From contig WYBM01000014.1 in assembly GCA_011525915.1 (NCBI GenBank), positions 1 through 60,348 of the forward strand: a DNA stretch of 60,348 nucleotides. Reading direction: 5' to 3'. Each line of letters opens with the position of its first letter. Positions within the stretch are counted from its first letter, which is position 1. Source of the DNA: Ardenticatenaceae bacterium. GTDB taxonomy: Bacteria; Chloroflexota; Anaerolineae; Promineifilales; Promineifilaceae. The notes under the pieces are model-generated. The model made no database searches. It had not been told where the DNA came from and saw only the letters and a list, made by a program, of their open reading frames with translations. A program made the translations under genes and the position numbers. Below are positions 8,274-17,350 of the stretch, piece by piece.

Positions 8274-10343
8274 ATGCAACCATACAAGTCAACTGGTCAT
8301 CCACTGCAAAAATGGCAAGAAACGATGTGGCTGCTGATAGCATTGCTGACACCTTTATTTGTGAATTTTTGGGTTGAGCAGCAGTTTGAAGCGTCAAAGG
8401 TTTGGCTGTTACGCACGTTGGTTTGGGCGTTAGCTGTGTTGTGGTTGGCTGGCTGGCTGGCTGGTATTCAGCCAAGATCGCTCCCCTCATCCATCCGCAA
8501 TCTCATGATAGCCCTGGTCCTTGTTCTTACACTTTCAACTTTTCTGAGCACTAATCAACCTATCGCCATCTTTGGCACGCTTGACCGCGCCCACGGCGTT
8601 CTGACGCAAATGAGTTACTTTTTGCTTTTTGGGTGCGTCGCCACACAAATCGATCCTGAACGCAGTCGGCAACTGTTATTCGTCATCATATTAACGGCCG
8701 TTCCCATTTGCCTGCTGGGTCTGGCACAAGCAGTGGGTTGGCAACCTCTGTCGGTGTTGACCGACGCTCGCAGCCTCATCACCACGACGCTTGGTCGTGC
8801 CAACTTTACCGGCGCTTACCTGGCGCTGCTGCTGCCACTTACACTGACGATGGCTAAGTCGGCAGCAGACAGATGGCGGCGCATGGGCTATGGGGCCTTG
8901 TTTGGGCTAGACATTATGGTCATTGCTCTGACGCACGCGCGGGCCGCGTGGATGGCCGCTGTTGTCGGTATCAGCCTGCTTTTGTGGTGGCAGCATGCGC
9001 CTGGCTGGTCTCGGCGTGTTCGTAGATTCAGTGGGCTAAGCGGGGTTTTGGTGCTGGCCGGCGCATTGCTGTACGCGTTACCGCGTAGCATTGTCTATGG
9101 CGGCTCAATAGCCGCTCGTTGGACGATTTGGCAAGCATCACTCCGTTTACTCTGGCCACGCTTATGGCTTGGCTACGGTGCTGATACGCTGGAGCTGCAC
9201 TTCCCGTCGGTTTATCCGCCGCAGCTTGTCTACTATCAAGGGCGTGGTGTCATCGTTGACCGTGCTCACAATTGGCTGCTCGATTGGTCACTCAATTATG
9301 GCATTGTGGCCATGCTCATTTTTTTAGCGCTTGTCACCCTCATTTTGTGGCAAGGTTGGCAGCGCTTAGCAGCGCCCCAAAACGCCGTTGTCTCGTTATC
9401 AGATGAGAAACCCCTTGAGCATCATTGGTTGGTGGCCTGCATGGCAGGGATATGTGCCCAGCTTGTGGGTAACCTATTTTTGTTTGAGGTTGCCGCCACG
9501 GCCGTTGTGTTTTGGCTGCTATTGGCAATCGTGACGGCGGCAATAACCAGGGGCGACACCCCAAAGCCCCCATTATCACCGCCGCTTTGGCTGCGGAACG
9601 TGGTCATTGCGACCGCTGTCTTTGTGGTGGTCTGGGTGGTTTGGATGGGCAGCCTACGTCCCCTGCTGGCCGACCTGCACAGTTGGCGGGGTACACGAGC
9701 GCTGAACATGGGCGATCTACCCGCGGCGCTGGCTGACTATGAAACGGCCGTAAATTACCAACCGCACCGCACCGCCTATCATGTGGCGGTGGCCCTGACT
9801 GCCGCTCAATTAAGCAGTTTTGAGCAGGCTGAAAGGGCGATGCGTGAGGCAATCGCCCTGCGCCCGACTGATCCTGTATTGTATACCCAGCTTGCCGCCG
9901 TCTATGCGCGTCAGGCGATTGAAACCGAAGCGCCTGGAAAAATAAGGCTGGCCTATGCCGCTTATGACCAGGCCATTGCTTTGGCGCCGACGATTGCTCT
10001 GACGTATCAACAATATGCCGATCTGGCACTGCGGTTTGGTGAGGGGGAAGTGGCGCTGATACAAGCCCAACAAGCAGTTAATCTCGATGCCACCGATGGC
10101 CTTGCCTTTGGCATCTTGGGTTGGGCGCAGTTGCAAGCCGGCAACCTTCCAGCGGCGCAAAGTGCGTTTGAGCAAGCTGTGCGGTGGCAGCCTGATTCGG
10201 CCGATTTTCACCTTGGTCTGGCCACTGTCTACTTCCAGCAAGGCAGTGTCGATGCGGCCCGTCAGGCGATACAACAAAGCCTGATGCGCGACCCCGCCTA
10301 TGCACCCGCATTGACATTGCAGTTACAATTGCAAGACAATTAG
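8274..10343 (+). CDS. O-antigen ligase-like (Wzy_C) membrane protein with C-terminal TPRs
   Basis: About 689 residues from ATG 8274; TTG 8223 and ATG 8256 are alternatives. The N-terminal two thirds contain roughly twelve hydrophobic helices. A Wzy_C/WaaL-like core is visible (LGRANFTGAYLALLLPL, ARAAWMAAVVG, WLGYGADTLE, then DRAHNWLLDW with the conserved His). Such proteins join or polymerise surface polysaccharides on the outer face of the membrane. After the last helix, about residues 480-689 form TPRs (ALADYETAVNYQPHR, AYDQAIALAP, AQSAFEQAVRWQPDSA). It precedes two exported proteins, so a role in cell-surface or sheath glycans is plausible but unproven. Confidence 0.85.
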   Translation: MQPYKSTGHPLQKWQETMWLLIALLTPLFVNFWVEQQFEASKVWLLRTLVWALAVLWLAGWLAGIQPRSLPSSIRNLMIALVLVLTLSTFLSTNQPIAIFGTLDRAHGVLTQMSYFLLFGCVATQIDPERSRQLLFVIILTAVPICLLGLAQAVGWQPLSVLTDARSLITTTLGRANFTGAYLALLLPLTLTMAKSAADRWRRMGYGALFGLDIMVIALTHARAAWMAAVVGISLLLWWQHAPGWSRRVRRFSGLSGVLVLAGALLYALPRSIVYGGSIAARWTIWQASLRLLWPRLWLGYGADTLELHFPSVYPPQLVYYQGRGVIVDRAHNWLLDWSLNYGIVAMLIFLALVTLILWQGWQRLAAPQNAVVSLSDEKPLEHHWLVACMAGICAQLVGNLFLFEVAATAVVFWLLLAIVTAAITRGDTPKPPLSPPLWLRNVVIATAVFVVVWVVWMGSLRPLLADLHSWRGTRALNMGDLPAALADYETAVNYQPHRTAYHVAVALTAAQLSSFEQAERAMREAIALRPTDPVLYTQLAAVYARQAIETEAPGKIRLAYAAYDQAIALAPTIALTYQQYADLALRFGEGEVALIQAQQAVNLDATDGLAFGILGWAQLQAGNLPAAQSAFEQAVRWQPDSADFHLGLATVYFQQGSVDAARQAIQQSLMRDPAYAPALTLQLQLQDN

Positions 10344-10477
10344 GTTATCAATTTATAAACGTTGTTGTTTATCGTGAACTGGACATTGGCGTTTTCCCTT
10401 ATCCCTCCACTGTTTTTATTAACCATTCCACCTTCACTGCAATCCAATTTTCGCCAAATTCTAGTAAAGGAAATCAT

Positions 10478-11959
10478 ATGAAATCGAAAACACACCTTGC
10501 CCAAATTTTTATCACTGCCGCTGCGCTGCTGCTGCTTGGTGGCTTGGGCGCGTATTGGCCTGCTTTGGTGGGCGCCAATTCGCCTGAGTCCCCCCTTGCC
10601 CCTAACGCAACCATTGGCGACGCCATCACCTATCAAGGCTATCTCACTGACGAGAATGACGTGCCGCTCGACGGCACATTCAGCATGCGCTTCCAAATTT
10701 ATAATGCCCAGGCAGGCGGCACCTTGCTCTGGGACAGCGGCACCAGCAACATCGTTGTGAATGATGGCCTTTTTGAAACCCGTCTGGGCATTACAACGGA
10801 CATCTTTAATGGTGAAGAGTTGTGGCTGGCGCAGACTATCAATGGTGAACTGCTCACGCCACGTCAAGAGATGCTGCCGGCACCGATGGCCCACACATTG
10901 CGCCCCGGGGCCATTGTTAAAGGCACGGCCAATGCGATACCCAACAACTACTTACTCGATGTACAAATGAACAATGACGTGTTTGGCTTTAATCGAGGCG
11001 CTATTTCAGGGCAAACGACAACGGGCAATGCCATCTATGGGCTTGCCGAAAACGGCCGTGCTATCTATGGGCAAACGGAAGACGGCTATGCTGTCTATGG
11101 CTTTGATGGTGGCAGCAGTGCCAATCGTGGCTATGCGGGTTACTTCTACAGCACCAACGGCATTGGTGTCTATGGCTACAGCAACGGCAATCGGACGCAT
11201 CCCAATATCCTGGCTCCGGGTGTTTATGGTCAAAGCAATCAGGGTGTGGGCGTCTACGGCCGTGGTGACACCTCCAACAGCTACGGCTTTTACAATGAAG
11301 GCGGCTACTTTGAAGGCGGTAAGGGTCTTTATGCCCGTGGTACAGACTCGTCGGGCGAAGCGGGCTACGGCGCCCGCATTTACAGTGACCAATATCGCGG
11401 CATGTATGTACAAGGCGCCTCTGGTTGGTTCGACGCCTATTTTGGCGGCAATAATGGGATCAGTACATTTGGTATCATCGATCGCTCGGCCGCTGCCCAA
11501 GCACTGGTCGTCAATCTGGGGTCCACAGCTATCGAGCCGGGTGATTTCGTGGCGATGGTGGGCATTACAACTTCACCCGAAAATGGGCAGCCGATGCTGG
11601 CCGTGGCTAAAGTGGATGCGACAAACCGCAATGCCGTCATTGGTGTGGCCAAAGAGGCAGTTTTAGCCAGCGGTGTTGTCCTTGAAGATGGCAGTGAGTC
11701 TGTTGACTTTACGCCTGTTACCGGCACCATTGCCCCTGACAGTTATCTCGTCATCATAACCGACGGATTGGCCCCAGCTGTCAATCTTACCAGTTTGGCA
11801 CGGGTGGCTGACGGTGTGATTGGTGACAAGATTGCCCTATCGGCGAATGGTCAAATGGCGCTTTTAAGCAGTGAAGTTGACGGGATCGTGGTAGGTAAAA
11901 TCGCTGGCCCCATCAATGAAACAAAGGGCACCATTCCTATGTTTATCGATATTGATTAG
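10478..11959 (+). CDS. Exported glycine-rich surface protein
   Basis: A 493-residue protein with a signal peptide (MKSKTHLAQ, then a long Ala/Leu core). Residues about 50-135 match a common exported module of the form ITYQGYLTDENDVPLDGTF ... LLWDSGT ... VNDGLFETRLG. The centre is a beta-rich, Gly/Tyr-rich stretch with recurring YG motifs (AIYGLAENGR, AIYGQTEDGY, AVYGFDGG, GVYGYSNGN, GVYGRGDTS), as in fibre-like surface proteins. The C-terminus resembles a capping domain. AAAGGAAA lies upstream of the ATG. The next exported gene starts 13 bp downstream, so they are probably co-transcribed. The exact function is unknown. Confidence 0.75.
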   Translation: MKSKTHLAQIFITAAALLLLGGLGAYWPALVGANSPESPLAPNATIGDAITYQGYLTDENDVPLDGTFSMRFQIYNAQAGGTLLWDSGTSNIVVNDGLFETRLGITTDIFNGEELWLAQTINGELLTPRQEMLPAPMAHTLRPGAIVKGTANAIPNNYLLDVQMNNDVFGFNRGAISGQTTTGNAIYGLAENGRAIYGQTEDGYAVYGFDGGSSANRGYAGYFYSTNGIGVYGYSNGNRTHPNILAPGVYGQSNQGVGVYGRGDTSNSYGFYNEGGYFEGGKGLYARGTDSSGEAGYGARIYSDQYRGMYVQGASGWFDAYFGGNNGISTFGIIDRSAAAQALVVNLGSTAIEPGDFVAMVGITTSPENGQPMLAVAKVDATNRNAVIGVAKEAVLASGVVLEDGSESVDFTPVTGTIAPDSYLVIITDGLAPAVNLTSLARVADGVIGDKIALSANGQMALLSSEVDGIVVGKIAGPINETKGTIPMFIDID

Positions 11960-11972
11960 GGGGTTAACCATC

Positions 11973-12239
11973 ATGATGCCACGCAAACTTTTACTCTTCG
12001 CCCTGGTGCTGCTGTTGATCTCTATGGGGACGGTGGCCGCACAGTCGTCAACGAATTATACTATGGAACGCTTTGTGACGATTGGTGGAAGCCTGGCCGA
12101 TTCTGCACATTATAGGGTCACTTCTGTTTTTGGGCAGCCGGCCACGGATGTCGTCGATAGTCCAAACTACAAAGTGTCGGCCGGCTTCTTATATCCTGCT
12201 TCAGGCTTTGATGTTTGGTTACCCATGATTGCTAAGTGA
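11973..12239 (+). CDS. Small exported protein, cell-surface associated
   Basis: An 88-residue product from ATG 11973 (ATG 11976 is equally possible), with GGGGG about 10 bp upstream. A signal peptide ends at VAAQ. The short mature part (YTMERFVTIGGSLADSAHYR ... VFGQPATDVVDSPNYKVSAGFLYP) resembles a repeated module found in exported Chloroflexota proteins, and the chain ends in a hydrophobic WLPMIAK. It follows the glycine-rich exported gene by 13 bp, which indicates an operon. I do not know its function. Confidence 0.65.
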   Translation: MMPRKLLLFALVLLLISMGTVAAQSSTNYTMERFVTIGGSLADSAHYRVTSVFGQPATDVVDSPNYKVSAGFLYPASGFDVWLPMIAK

Positions 12240-12269
12240 CCGTCTAAAAACAACGCCCCGTTTTGCCGA

Positions 12270-12342
12270 GTGAAGGTCACTTCAGGAAGTGAAGGTCACT
12301 TCAAGAAGTGAAGGTCACTTCAGGAAGTGAAGGCCACTTCAA
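12270..12342. repeat. Tandem array of four 19-bp hairpin units
   Basis: The unit GTGAAGGTCACTTCAGGAA is repeated at 12270, 12289, 12308 and, partly, 12327. Each unit contains the inverted repeat GAAGTGA/TCACTTC around AGG, so the RNA or single-stranded DNA could form four small hairpins in a row. It starts about 30 bp after the stop of the small exported gene. The rest of the intergenic gap (12343-12543) shows two octamer copies at 12394 and 12443 and no gene. Confidence 0.85.
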
Positions 12343-12556
12343 GCGCGTCCATCAGTTGCGTAACTTATTGATAGACGCACCCTAAGTAGGTCTACGGCCG
12401 TATCCACTATCATACTGTCAATAAAATGCAGTGTTATAAAACAACGGCCGTGGGCCCGTAGGCAGCAAAACAGAAGGTCAGACACTTTAAGAAGCGCTGC
12501 CATGAGGCATCCGCCTGTCACGCTCTAGCGGCAAAAGTCGTCATGAGGAGATTAAA

Positions 12557-13354
12557 ATGACAAAGGTCGTGCGCTACTTCCTGTTTTTTGTTTGTGCTGT
12601 GCAGCTTTTTTTTGCCGCAGCCTTCTTCTTGCAAGTGCCGGCGGCCATCAGTTTATGGCCATTCCCAGGCACAACCCCGCTTACCTTCATCTTCGTTTCA
12701 TCAATCTTCGCGGCGGCCGCGGCGGCCACACTTTGGGTTGTAGCCTCCGGAAACGAGGGGGCCTTGGCAGGGATCGGTCTCGATTACCTTATGATCTTGG
12801 TGCCCGTATCGATCTTCTCCTTCAAGATTGGTGCCAGCAGTAACAATCCCCAAATGACCATATTTAGCATCGCCTGCGTATTCGGCGCTGTCTTCGGGTT
12901 GAGCCTTTTCCTGTGGAGTGTTCGAATCCCTGGGGATGATGCACTTCCAATGCCCAGGCCGGTGTGGTGGGCATTCCTGGCCTTCATTATGGCCCTCCTG
13001 ATAGTGAGTATAAGGCTGGTCTTGAAAGTACCCAACGCCATTCCCTGGACGATAACACCAGAACTGTCGGTAGTTATCGGTTGGATGTTCTTAGGGGCAG
13101 CGGCCTATTTTGCCTATGCTCTGTTACGGCCAAGCTGGTTAAATGCCACCGGCCAGTTGATAGGCTTTCTAGCCTATGATGTCGTCTTAATTGTGCCGTT
13201 CCTCACACGGCTGCCGACAACAGCAGCTGAATTCCGGCCGGGGCTGATCATCTATATAGTTGTTGTCATCATGAGTGGACTGTTGGCGATCTACTACCTG
13301 TTTATGAATAAACCCACGCGTAAAGAAACCTGGATGCGATCAAAACGTGTATGA
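12557..13354 (+). CDS. Multipass membrane protein of unknown function
   Basis: A 265-residue protein with about eight hydrophobic segments (FLFFVCAVQLFFAAAFFL, FIFVSSIFAAAAAATLWVV, YLMILVPVSIF and others). No catalytic motif was recognised. The start is set by GAGGAG about 8 bp upstream of the ATG. The coding strand is GC-balanced like its neighbours. A terminator-like hairpin follows at 13396-13421. I do not recognise the family. Confidence 0.7.
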   Translation: MTKVVRYFLFFVCAVQLFFAAAFFLQVPAAISLWPFPGTTPLTFIFVSSIFAAAAAATLWVVASGNEGALAGIGLDYLMILVPVSIFSFKIGASSNNPQMTIFSIACVFGAVFGLSLFLWSVRIPGDDALPMPRPVWWAFLAFIMALLIVSIRLVLKVPNAIPWTITPELSVVIGWMFLGAAAYFAYALLRPSWLNATGQLIGFLAYDVVLIVPFLTRLPTTAAEFRPGLIIYIVVVIMSGLLAIYYLFMNKPTRKETWMRSKRV

Positions 13355-13395
13355 GTGATGCCCGTCTATACTGGCTTGTTGAGAACCACTAGGAG

Positions 13396-13421
13396 GCGTT
13401 TGCGATGTAGCCTGCAAACGC
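13396..13421 (+). terminator. Rho-independent-like terminator
   Basis: The perfect 8-bp stem GCGTTTGC / GCAAACGC with a 10-base loop is followed by GTTTTGG. It lies 42 bp after the membrane-protein gene and before the LuxR gene promoter. Confidence 0.55.
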
Positions 13422-13452
13422 GTTTTGGACTGAAGTGAACGAGGGTATATTG

Positions 13453-13458
13453 TATAAT
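13453..13458 (+). promoter_or_regulatory. -10 box (TATAAT) of a leaderless LuxR transcript
   Basis: A consensus TATAAT ends 6 bp before the ATG at 13465. No Shine-Dalgarno sequence is present. The expected transcription start falls on or next to the start codon. The inverted paralogue has TACAAT at the same spacing. Confidence 0.6.
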
Positions 13459-13464
13459 TGACCT

Positions 13465-16203
13465 ATGTCTATGCCCATTTTAGCCACGAAACTCTATATC
13501 CCTTCTCCTCGGCCTAACGCCGTCCTTCGCCCCCGCCTGATCGAACGGCTGAACGAGGGGCTACACCAAAATGATGGCTTTGGATGCAAACTGACCCTCA
13601 TCTCGGCCCCTGCCGGTTTTGGTAAAACCACACTGGTCAGCGAATGGGTCGCCGATGGCCAGCATCCCGTCGCCTGGCTGTCGTTGGACGAAGGGGATAA
13701 CGACCCCATCCGCTTTCTGACTTACCTTGTCGCTGCTTTGCAGAAGATTGCGGCTCGACAGTCCCCTAGCGGCAATCTTGGCGAAGGGGTGTTGGCGGCG
13801 CTCCAGTCCCCTCAGCCACCGCCAACCGAATCGATTCTAACGGCCGTGCTCAATGATATCACCACCCTCCCGGACAAGTTCGCCTTTGTCCTTGATGACT
13901 ACCACCTTATTGATGCTCAATCGGTTGATGATGCTCTCATCTTTCTGCTTGAGCACCTGCCGCCACAAATGCACCTGGTCATTGCCACCCGCGAGGATCC
14001 CCCTCTACCCCTGGCCCGGTACCGGGCCAGGAGCCAATTGGTCGAATTGCGGGCCACCGACTTGCGTTTCACCCCTGCCGAAGCGGCTGCATTTTTCAAC
14101 CAGGTGATGGGCCTTAACCTCTCGGCCGAAGAGATTGCCGCCCTGGAAACCCGCACCGAAGGTTGGGTTGCCGGCCTGCAATTGGCCGCCCTTGCCTTGC
14201 AAGGCCTTGCCTTGCAAGGGACGATTTCCGTGCAGGGAGATGAAGACGCCACCAGCTTCATCCAATCTTTCACTGGTAGCCACCGTTTTGTGCTGGACTA
14301 TTTGGTTGAAGAAGTGCTGCAACAGCAGCCCGAAAGCGTCCAGACTTTTTTGCTGCGCACCTCCATCCTTGACCGCCTGTACGGTCCCCTCTGTGATGCC
14401 GTCCTGGGCAGTAGTGCTGATCGACACCCCATTCCCGCTGCCTCTGGGCAGGAAACCCTGGAATATCTCGAGCGTGCCAACTTGTTTCTTGTCCCCTTGG
14501 ACAATGAGCGGCGTTGGTATCGCTATCACCATCTCTTTGCTGATTTGCTGCGGCAGCGACTGCACCAGAGTACTGTCCCATCTTCCGGGGATAACGGAGG
14601 GGGCGTGGCCGATTTACACGGCCGTGCCAGTGTATGGTATGAAGAGAATGGGCTGGAGATTGAAGCGTTTCACCATGCTGCCGCTGCCAATGACATTGAG
14701 CGTGCCGAGCGCCTACTTGAAGGAGGGGGGATGCCTCTGCACTTTCGTGGTGCGGCGGTTCCTGTATTAAACTGGCTGGCGTCACTGCCCACGGCCGTGT
14801 TGGATTCCAGACCCTCGTTGTGGGTAACGTATGCCTCGGCGTTACTGTTTATCAGCCAATTAATCGGCGTCGAAGAAAAATTACAAGCTGCCGAATCAGC
14901 ACTGCAAGACGCCGCGCCAGACGATAAAACCCGTGATCTGATAGGACACATTGCTTCCATACGGGCTACGTTAGCTGTCGCGCAACACCAGGTTGAAACT
15001 ATCATGACCCAGTCGCGCCGCGCCCTGGAATATTTGCACCCAGACAATTTGCCCGTCCGTACTTCTATTATTTGGACGTTGGGGTATGCTTATGAGCTTC
15101 AGGGAGATCGGGCCGCGGCAAGCCAAGCCTATACCGAAGCCATCGCTATCAGCCAGGCAATTGGACATATGATCGTCAATATAATGGCTACCCTTGGCCT
15201 GGGAGGCATACAGGAAGCAGAAAACCAGCTCTATCTGGCGGCCGAGACCTACCAGCGTGCCCTGAAACTGGTCGGTGATCCACCGCTGCCGGTTGCTTGC
15301 ATCGCGCATCTTGGCCTGGCCCGATTATTTTATGAATGGAATGACCTGGAGGCGGCCCAAAAACACGGGCAACAGAGCCTTCTGCTGGCTCAACAGTTTC
15401 AATATAGTATTGACAGAGTTGTTGTCAGTGAGGTGTTTTTGGCCCGCCTGAAACTTATCCAGGGAGATGTGTCCGCTGCGGCCGTTATATTAGCGAAAGC
15501 TAGTCAATCTGTATACGCGCATAACTTTGTGCATCGCATACCTGAGGTTGTCGCCGCCCAAGTGCTTACACTGCTTCACCAGGGCAATCTGGCGGCAGCC
15601 GCTCATCTGGCGCAGACGCACGAACTTCCTATCAGCCAGGCGCGGGTACACCTGGCCCAGGGAGACTCGGTTGCAGCTCTGGCGGTGCTGGCGCCGTGGC
15701 GCCAGCAGGTAGAGGCAAAGGGTTGGGCGGATGAACGGCTCAAGGTGATGGTGCTGCAGACACTCGCGCACCACGCGAATGGCGCAAAGGACGAGGCTGT
15801 CCAACTACTGGGTGAGGCAATGGCGTTGGCTGAGCCGGGCGGCTTTATCCGACTTTTTATTGACGAAGGGCTGCCCATGGCTCACTTATTGTCCGAAGCA
15901 GTCGCTCAGGGAATGATGCCGGATTATCATGGTAAATTGCTGGCTGCATTTGGAGCCGAGGAACAGAAGAGCGCAGACAAATCTGGTCGTCCTCTTGCCC
16001 AGCCCCTTGGTGAGCCCTTAAGCCAACGCGAATTAGAGGTACTTCAACTTATTGCCCAAGGACTCTCGAACCGTGAGATTAGCCAACGACTTTTCCTTGC
16101 CCTAGATACGGTTAAAGGGCACAACCGCAGAATTTTTAGCAAACTACAAGTTCAAAGGCGCACGGAGGCCGTAGCCCGTGCCCGCGAGTTGGGTTTGGTG
16201 TAG
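13465..16203 (+). CDS. MalT-like ATP-dependent LuxR-family transcriptional regulator (copy 2)
   Basis: A 912-residue paralogue of the minus-strand gene at 243, with the same plan: P-loop APAGFGKTT at about residues 48-56, Walker B FVLDDYHLID, winged-helix and helical-repeat sensor (about 250-830), and a C-terminal LuxR HTH. The two proteins match almost throughout, and the last 60 residues are the same. Copy 2 has a slightly longer N-terminal segment (EGLHQNDGFGCKLTL against EGLYRKLTL) and two rather than three five-residue repeats near residue 250. Start chosen as ATG 13465, with MSMPILATK matching MSTPILATK of copy 1. It is transcribed alone, after a terminator-like hairpin. Confidence 0.9.
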   Translation: MSMPILATKLYIPSPRPNAVLRPRLIERLNEGLHQNDGFGCKLTLISAPAGFGKTTLVSEWVADGQHPVAWLSLDEGDNDPIRFLTYLVAALQKIAARQSPSGNLGEGVLAALQSPQPPPTESILTAVLNDITTLPDKFAFVLDDYHLIDAQSVDDALIFLLEHLPPQMHLVIATREDPPLPLARYRARSQLVELRATDLRFTPAEAAAFFNQVMGLNLSAEEIAALETRTEGWVAGLQLAALALQGLALQGTISVQGDEDATSFIQSFTGSHRFVLDYLVEEVLQQQPESVQTFLLRTSILDRLYGPLCDAVLGSSADRHPIPAASGQETLEYLERANLFLVPLDNERRWYRYHHLFADLLRQRLHQSTVPSSGDNGGGVADLHGRASVWYEENGLEIEAFHHAAAANDIERAERLLEGGGMPLHFRGAAVPVLNWLASLPTAVLDSRPSLWVTYASALLFISQLIGVEEKLQAAESALQDAAPDDKTRDLIGHIASIRATLAVAQHQVETIMTQSRRALEYLHPDNLPVRTSIIWTLGYAYELQGDRAAASQAYTEAIAISQAIGHMIVNIMATLGLGGIQEAENQLYLAAETYQRALKLVGDPPLPVACIAHLGLARLFYEWNDLEAAQKHGQQSLLLAQQFQYSIDRVVVSEVFLARLKLIQGDVSAAAVILAKASQSVYAHNFVHRIPEVVAAQVLTLLHQGNLAAAAHLAQTHELPISQARVHLAQGDSVAALAVLAPWRQQVEAKGWADERLKVMVLQTLAHHANGAKDEAVQLLGEAMALAEPGGFIRLFIDEGLPMAHLLSEAVAQGMMPDYHGKLLAAFGAEEQKSADKSGRPLAQPLGEPLSQRELEVLQLIAQGLSNREISQRLFLALDTVKGHNRRIFSKLQVQRRTEAVARARELGLV
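14190..14219. repeat. Two in-frame 15-bp units in the second LuxR gene
   Basis: Two perfect copies of CCTTGCCTTGCAAGG encode an ALALQGLALQG stretch. They occupy the position of the three-unit array in the other LuxR copy, and the unit sequence has diverged as a block. Confidence 0.8.
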
Positions 16204-16326
16204 GTGCAAATGTCACTGTTCCTCACCATTTTTCCCCCTCAATATTTTAAAACAACACCCCTAACCAACACTAAAGTGTCTATACGCTAACACTGGGTTA
16301 CAGCTATGCTTCCTGTACATTAAGCA
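16204..16326. repeat. 3' flank of the inverted LuxR duplication (right copy)
   Basis: Matches the reverse complement of 120-242. Similarity stops near GCTTCCTGTACATTAAG, which marks one boundary of the duplicated block. Confidence 0.8.
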
Positions 16327-16369
16327 ACGGGCACAGTCTGTTAAGACTGGTCACAACAGGTGCAGGGCC

Positions 16370-16642
16370 ATGTCAAACAACCGCAACCAAAAAACTGATC
16401 CCAGTCAACCAATGGTTTATCAAATCAGGATCAAAGGCCATCTGGGTTGTCAATGGACAGATTGGTTTGAAGGTCTGACCATCAGGCTGGAAGATAACGG
16501 TGTTACCCTTTTAACTGGCCCAGTGGTTGATCAGGCTGCATTGCATGGATTACTAAAAAAAGTACGTGATTTGGGCATGCCATTGATCTCGGTTATTTGT
16601 GTTGAACCAGGCCAGGCAGATGCGTCAGATATCAAAAAATGA
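16370..16642 (+). CDS. Small conserved protein of unknown function
   Basis: A 90-residue protein with the pattern YQIRIKGHLGCQWTDWFEG ... GVTLLTGPVVDQAALHGLL ... VRDLGMPLISV. I recall this as a widespread small protein in Chloroflexota and cyanobacteria, usually annotated hypothetical. It is probably a compact alpha/beta fold, and no catalytic residues are evident. It follows the LuxR regulator by 166 bp on the same strand, with part of the duplicated flank between, so a regulatory partnership is possible but unsupported. Confidence 0.75.
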   Translation: MSNNRNQKTDPSQPMVYQIRIKGHLGCQWTDWFEGLTIRLEDNGVTLLTGPVVDQAALHGLLKKVRDLGMPLISVICVEPGQADASDIKK

Positions 16643-16691
16643 ATTTAAACGCTTGATTAGACAAGCTGCTTTGATTTGAAAGGAAGAAAAA

Positions 16692-16772
16692 ATCAGTTTT
16701 CAGCAGACAGACCATTTCCAGAGATAGGCCGGCACTAAAAACTATACACCGATGACTGAAAACTGATACTAG
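16692..16772. repeat. CTAG-bounded palindromic element, copy A (truncated)
   Basis: Matches the right three quarters of the element at 18213-18315 (shared ATTTCCAGAGATAGGCC and GATGACTGAAAACTGATAC, then CTAG). Its terminal CTAG at 16769-16772 supplies the TAG stop of the minus-strand VanZ-like gene. Confidence 0.75.
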
Positions 16773-17350
16773 CCACCTAGCCGCCGCGCCCATGCCAGAA
16801 CCATGCTGGCGGCCACCGCCAGCACCGCTGCCAGGACGTTGAAGAGGATGTCCTGCGGGTCGAACACGCGGCTGGGCAAAAACGCCTGGATACATTCGTC
16901 AAGCACGCCGACCAGCGCCGTCCCCAGGACAGCCAACAAGGCAGGTACGGGAACGTGACGACCCTGGCTCGCTCGCTCTGTGAGCGCTTCATAGATGAAG
17001 ACGGCCACCACGCCGTACTCGATGAGGTGGGTGCGCTCCACCGCCGGGATCGCCATCCGGACAAACACCATGAGGTAGGCAGCCACAATACCCAGCGCGA
17101 CGCCGATCTCAGCGCCGCCAGGCCGCGTTTTCAGCCCTTGTGTTAGGATGGTCACCCCGACCATGAACGCGCCGAGGACAAAGAAGGCGTCGATCAGGCC
17201 GCGGTCGATCAGGCCGCGGTCGATCAGGCCGCGGTCGCGCAGTACCCCGACCAGTGTTGCCGCCAGACCTAGTGTGGCGTAGATCGCCACCACGACGGCC
17301 AGCGTCCAGAGCCAAAGGCGCCGTTCACGATCAGATGTAAAGAAAGACAT
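16769..17350 (-). CDS. VanZ-like family membrane protein
   Basis: A 193-residue protein with five or six hydrophobic helices. The VanZ-like signature is near the C-terminus: LDECIQAFLPSRVFDPQDIL, where the family has an E-Q...R..D..D pattern. The start is taken as ATG 17350 (MSFFTSDRERR), since the upstream extension lacks family character. Three tandem copies of a 15-bp unit (17192-17236) insert a repeated DRGLI sequence in the first extracytoplasmic loop. The stop codon lies in a CTAG-bounded repeat. VanZ-like proteins are common in Chloroflexota; there is no evidence of glycopeptide resistance here. Confidence 0.82.
   Translation of the reverse strand: MSFFTSDRERRLWLWTLAVVVAIYATLGLAATLVGVLRDRGLIDRGLIDRGLIDAFFVLGAFMVGVTILTQGLKTRPGGAEIGVALGIVAAYLMVFVRMAIPAVERTHLIEYGVVAVFIYEALTERASQGRHVPVPALLAVLGTALVGVLDECIQAFLPSRVFDPQDILFNVLAAVLAVAASMVLAWARRLGG
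17192..17236. repeat. Three perfect 15-bp tandem units in the VanZ-like gene
   Basis: GATCAGGCCGCGGTC is repeated three times without change, encoding an in-frame five-residue repeat. Perfect identity suggests recent slippage or active length variation. Confidence 0.9.

Noticed and set aside
12270..12342. CRISPR-like array
   Set aside because: The repeats are contiguous 19-bp units with no spacers, and no cas gene is near.
16769..17350. Glycopeptide resistance by VanZ
   Set aside because: Only the broad VanZ-like family is supported; no van cluster genes are present.
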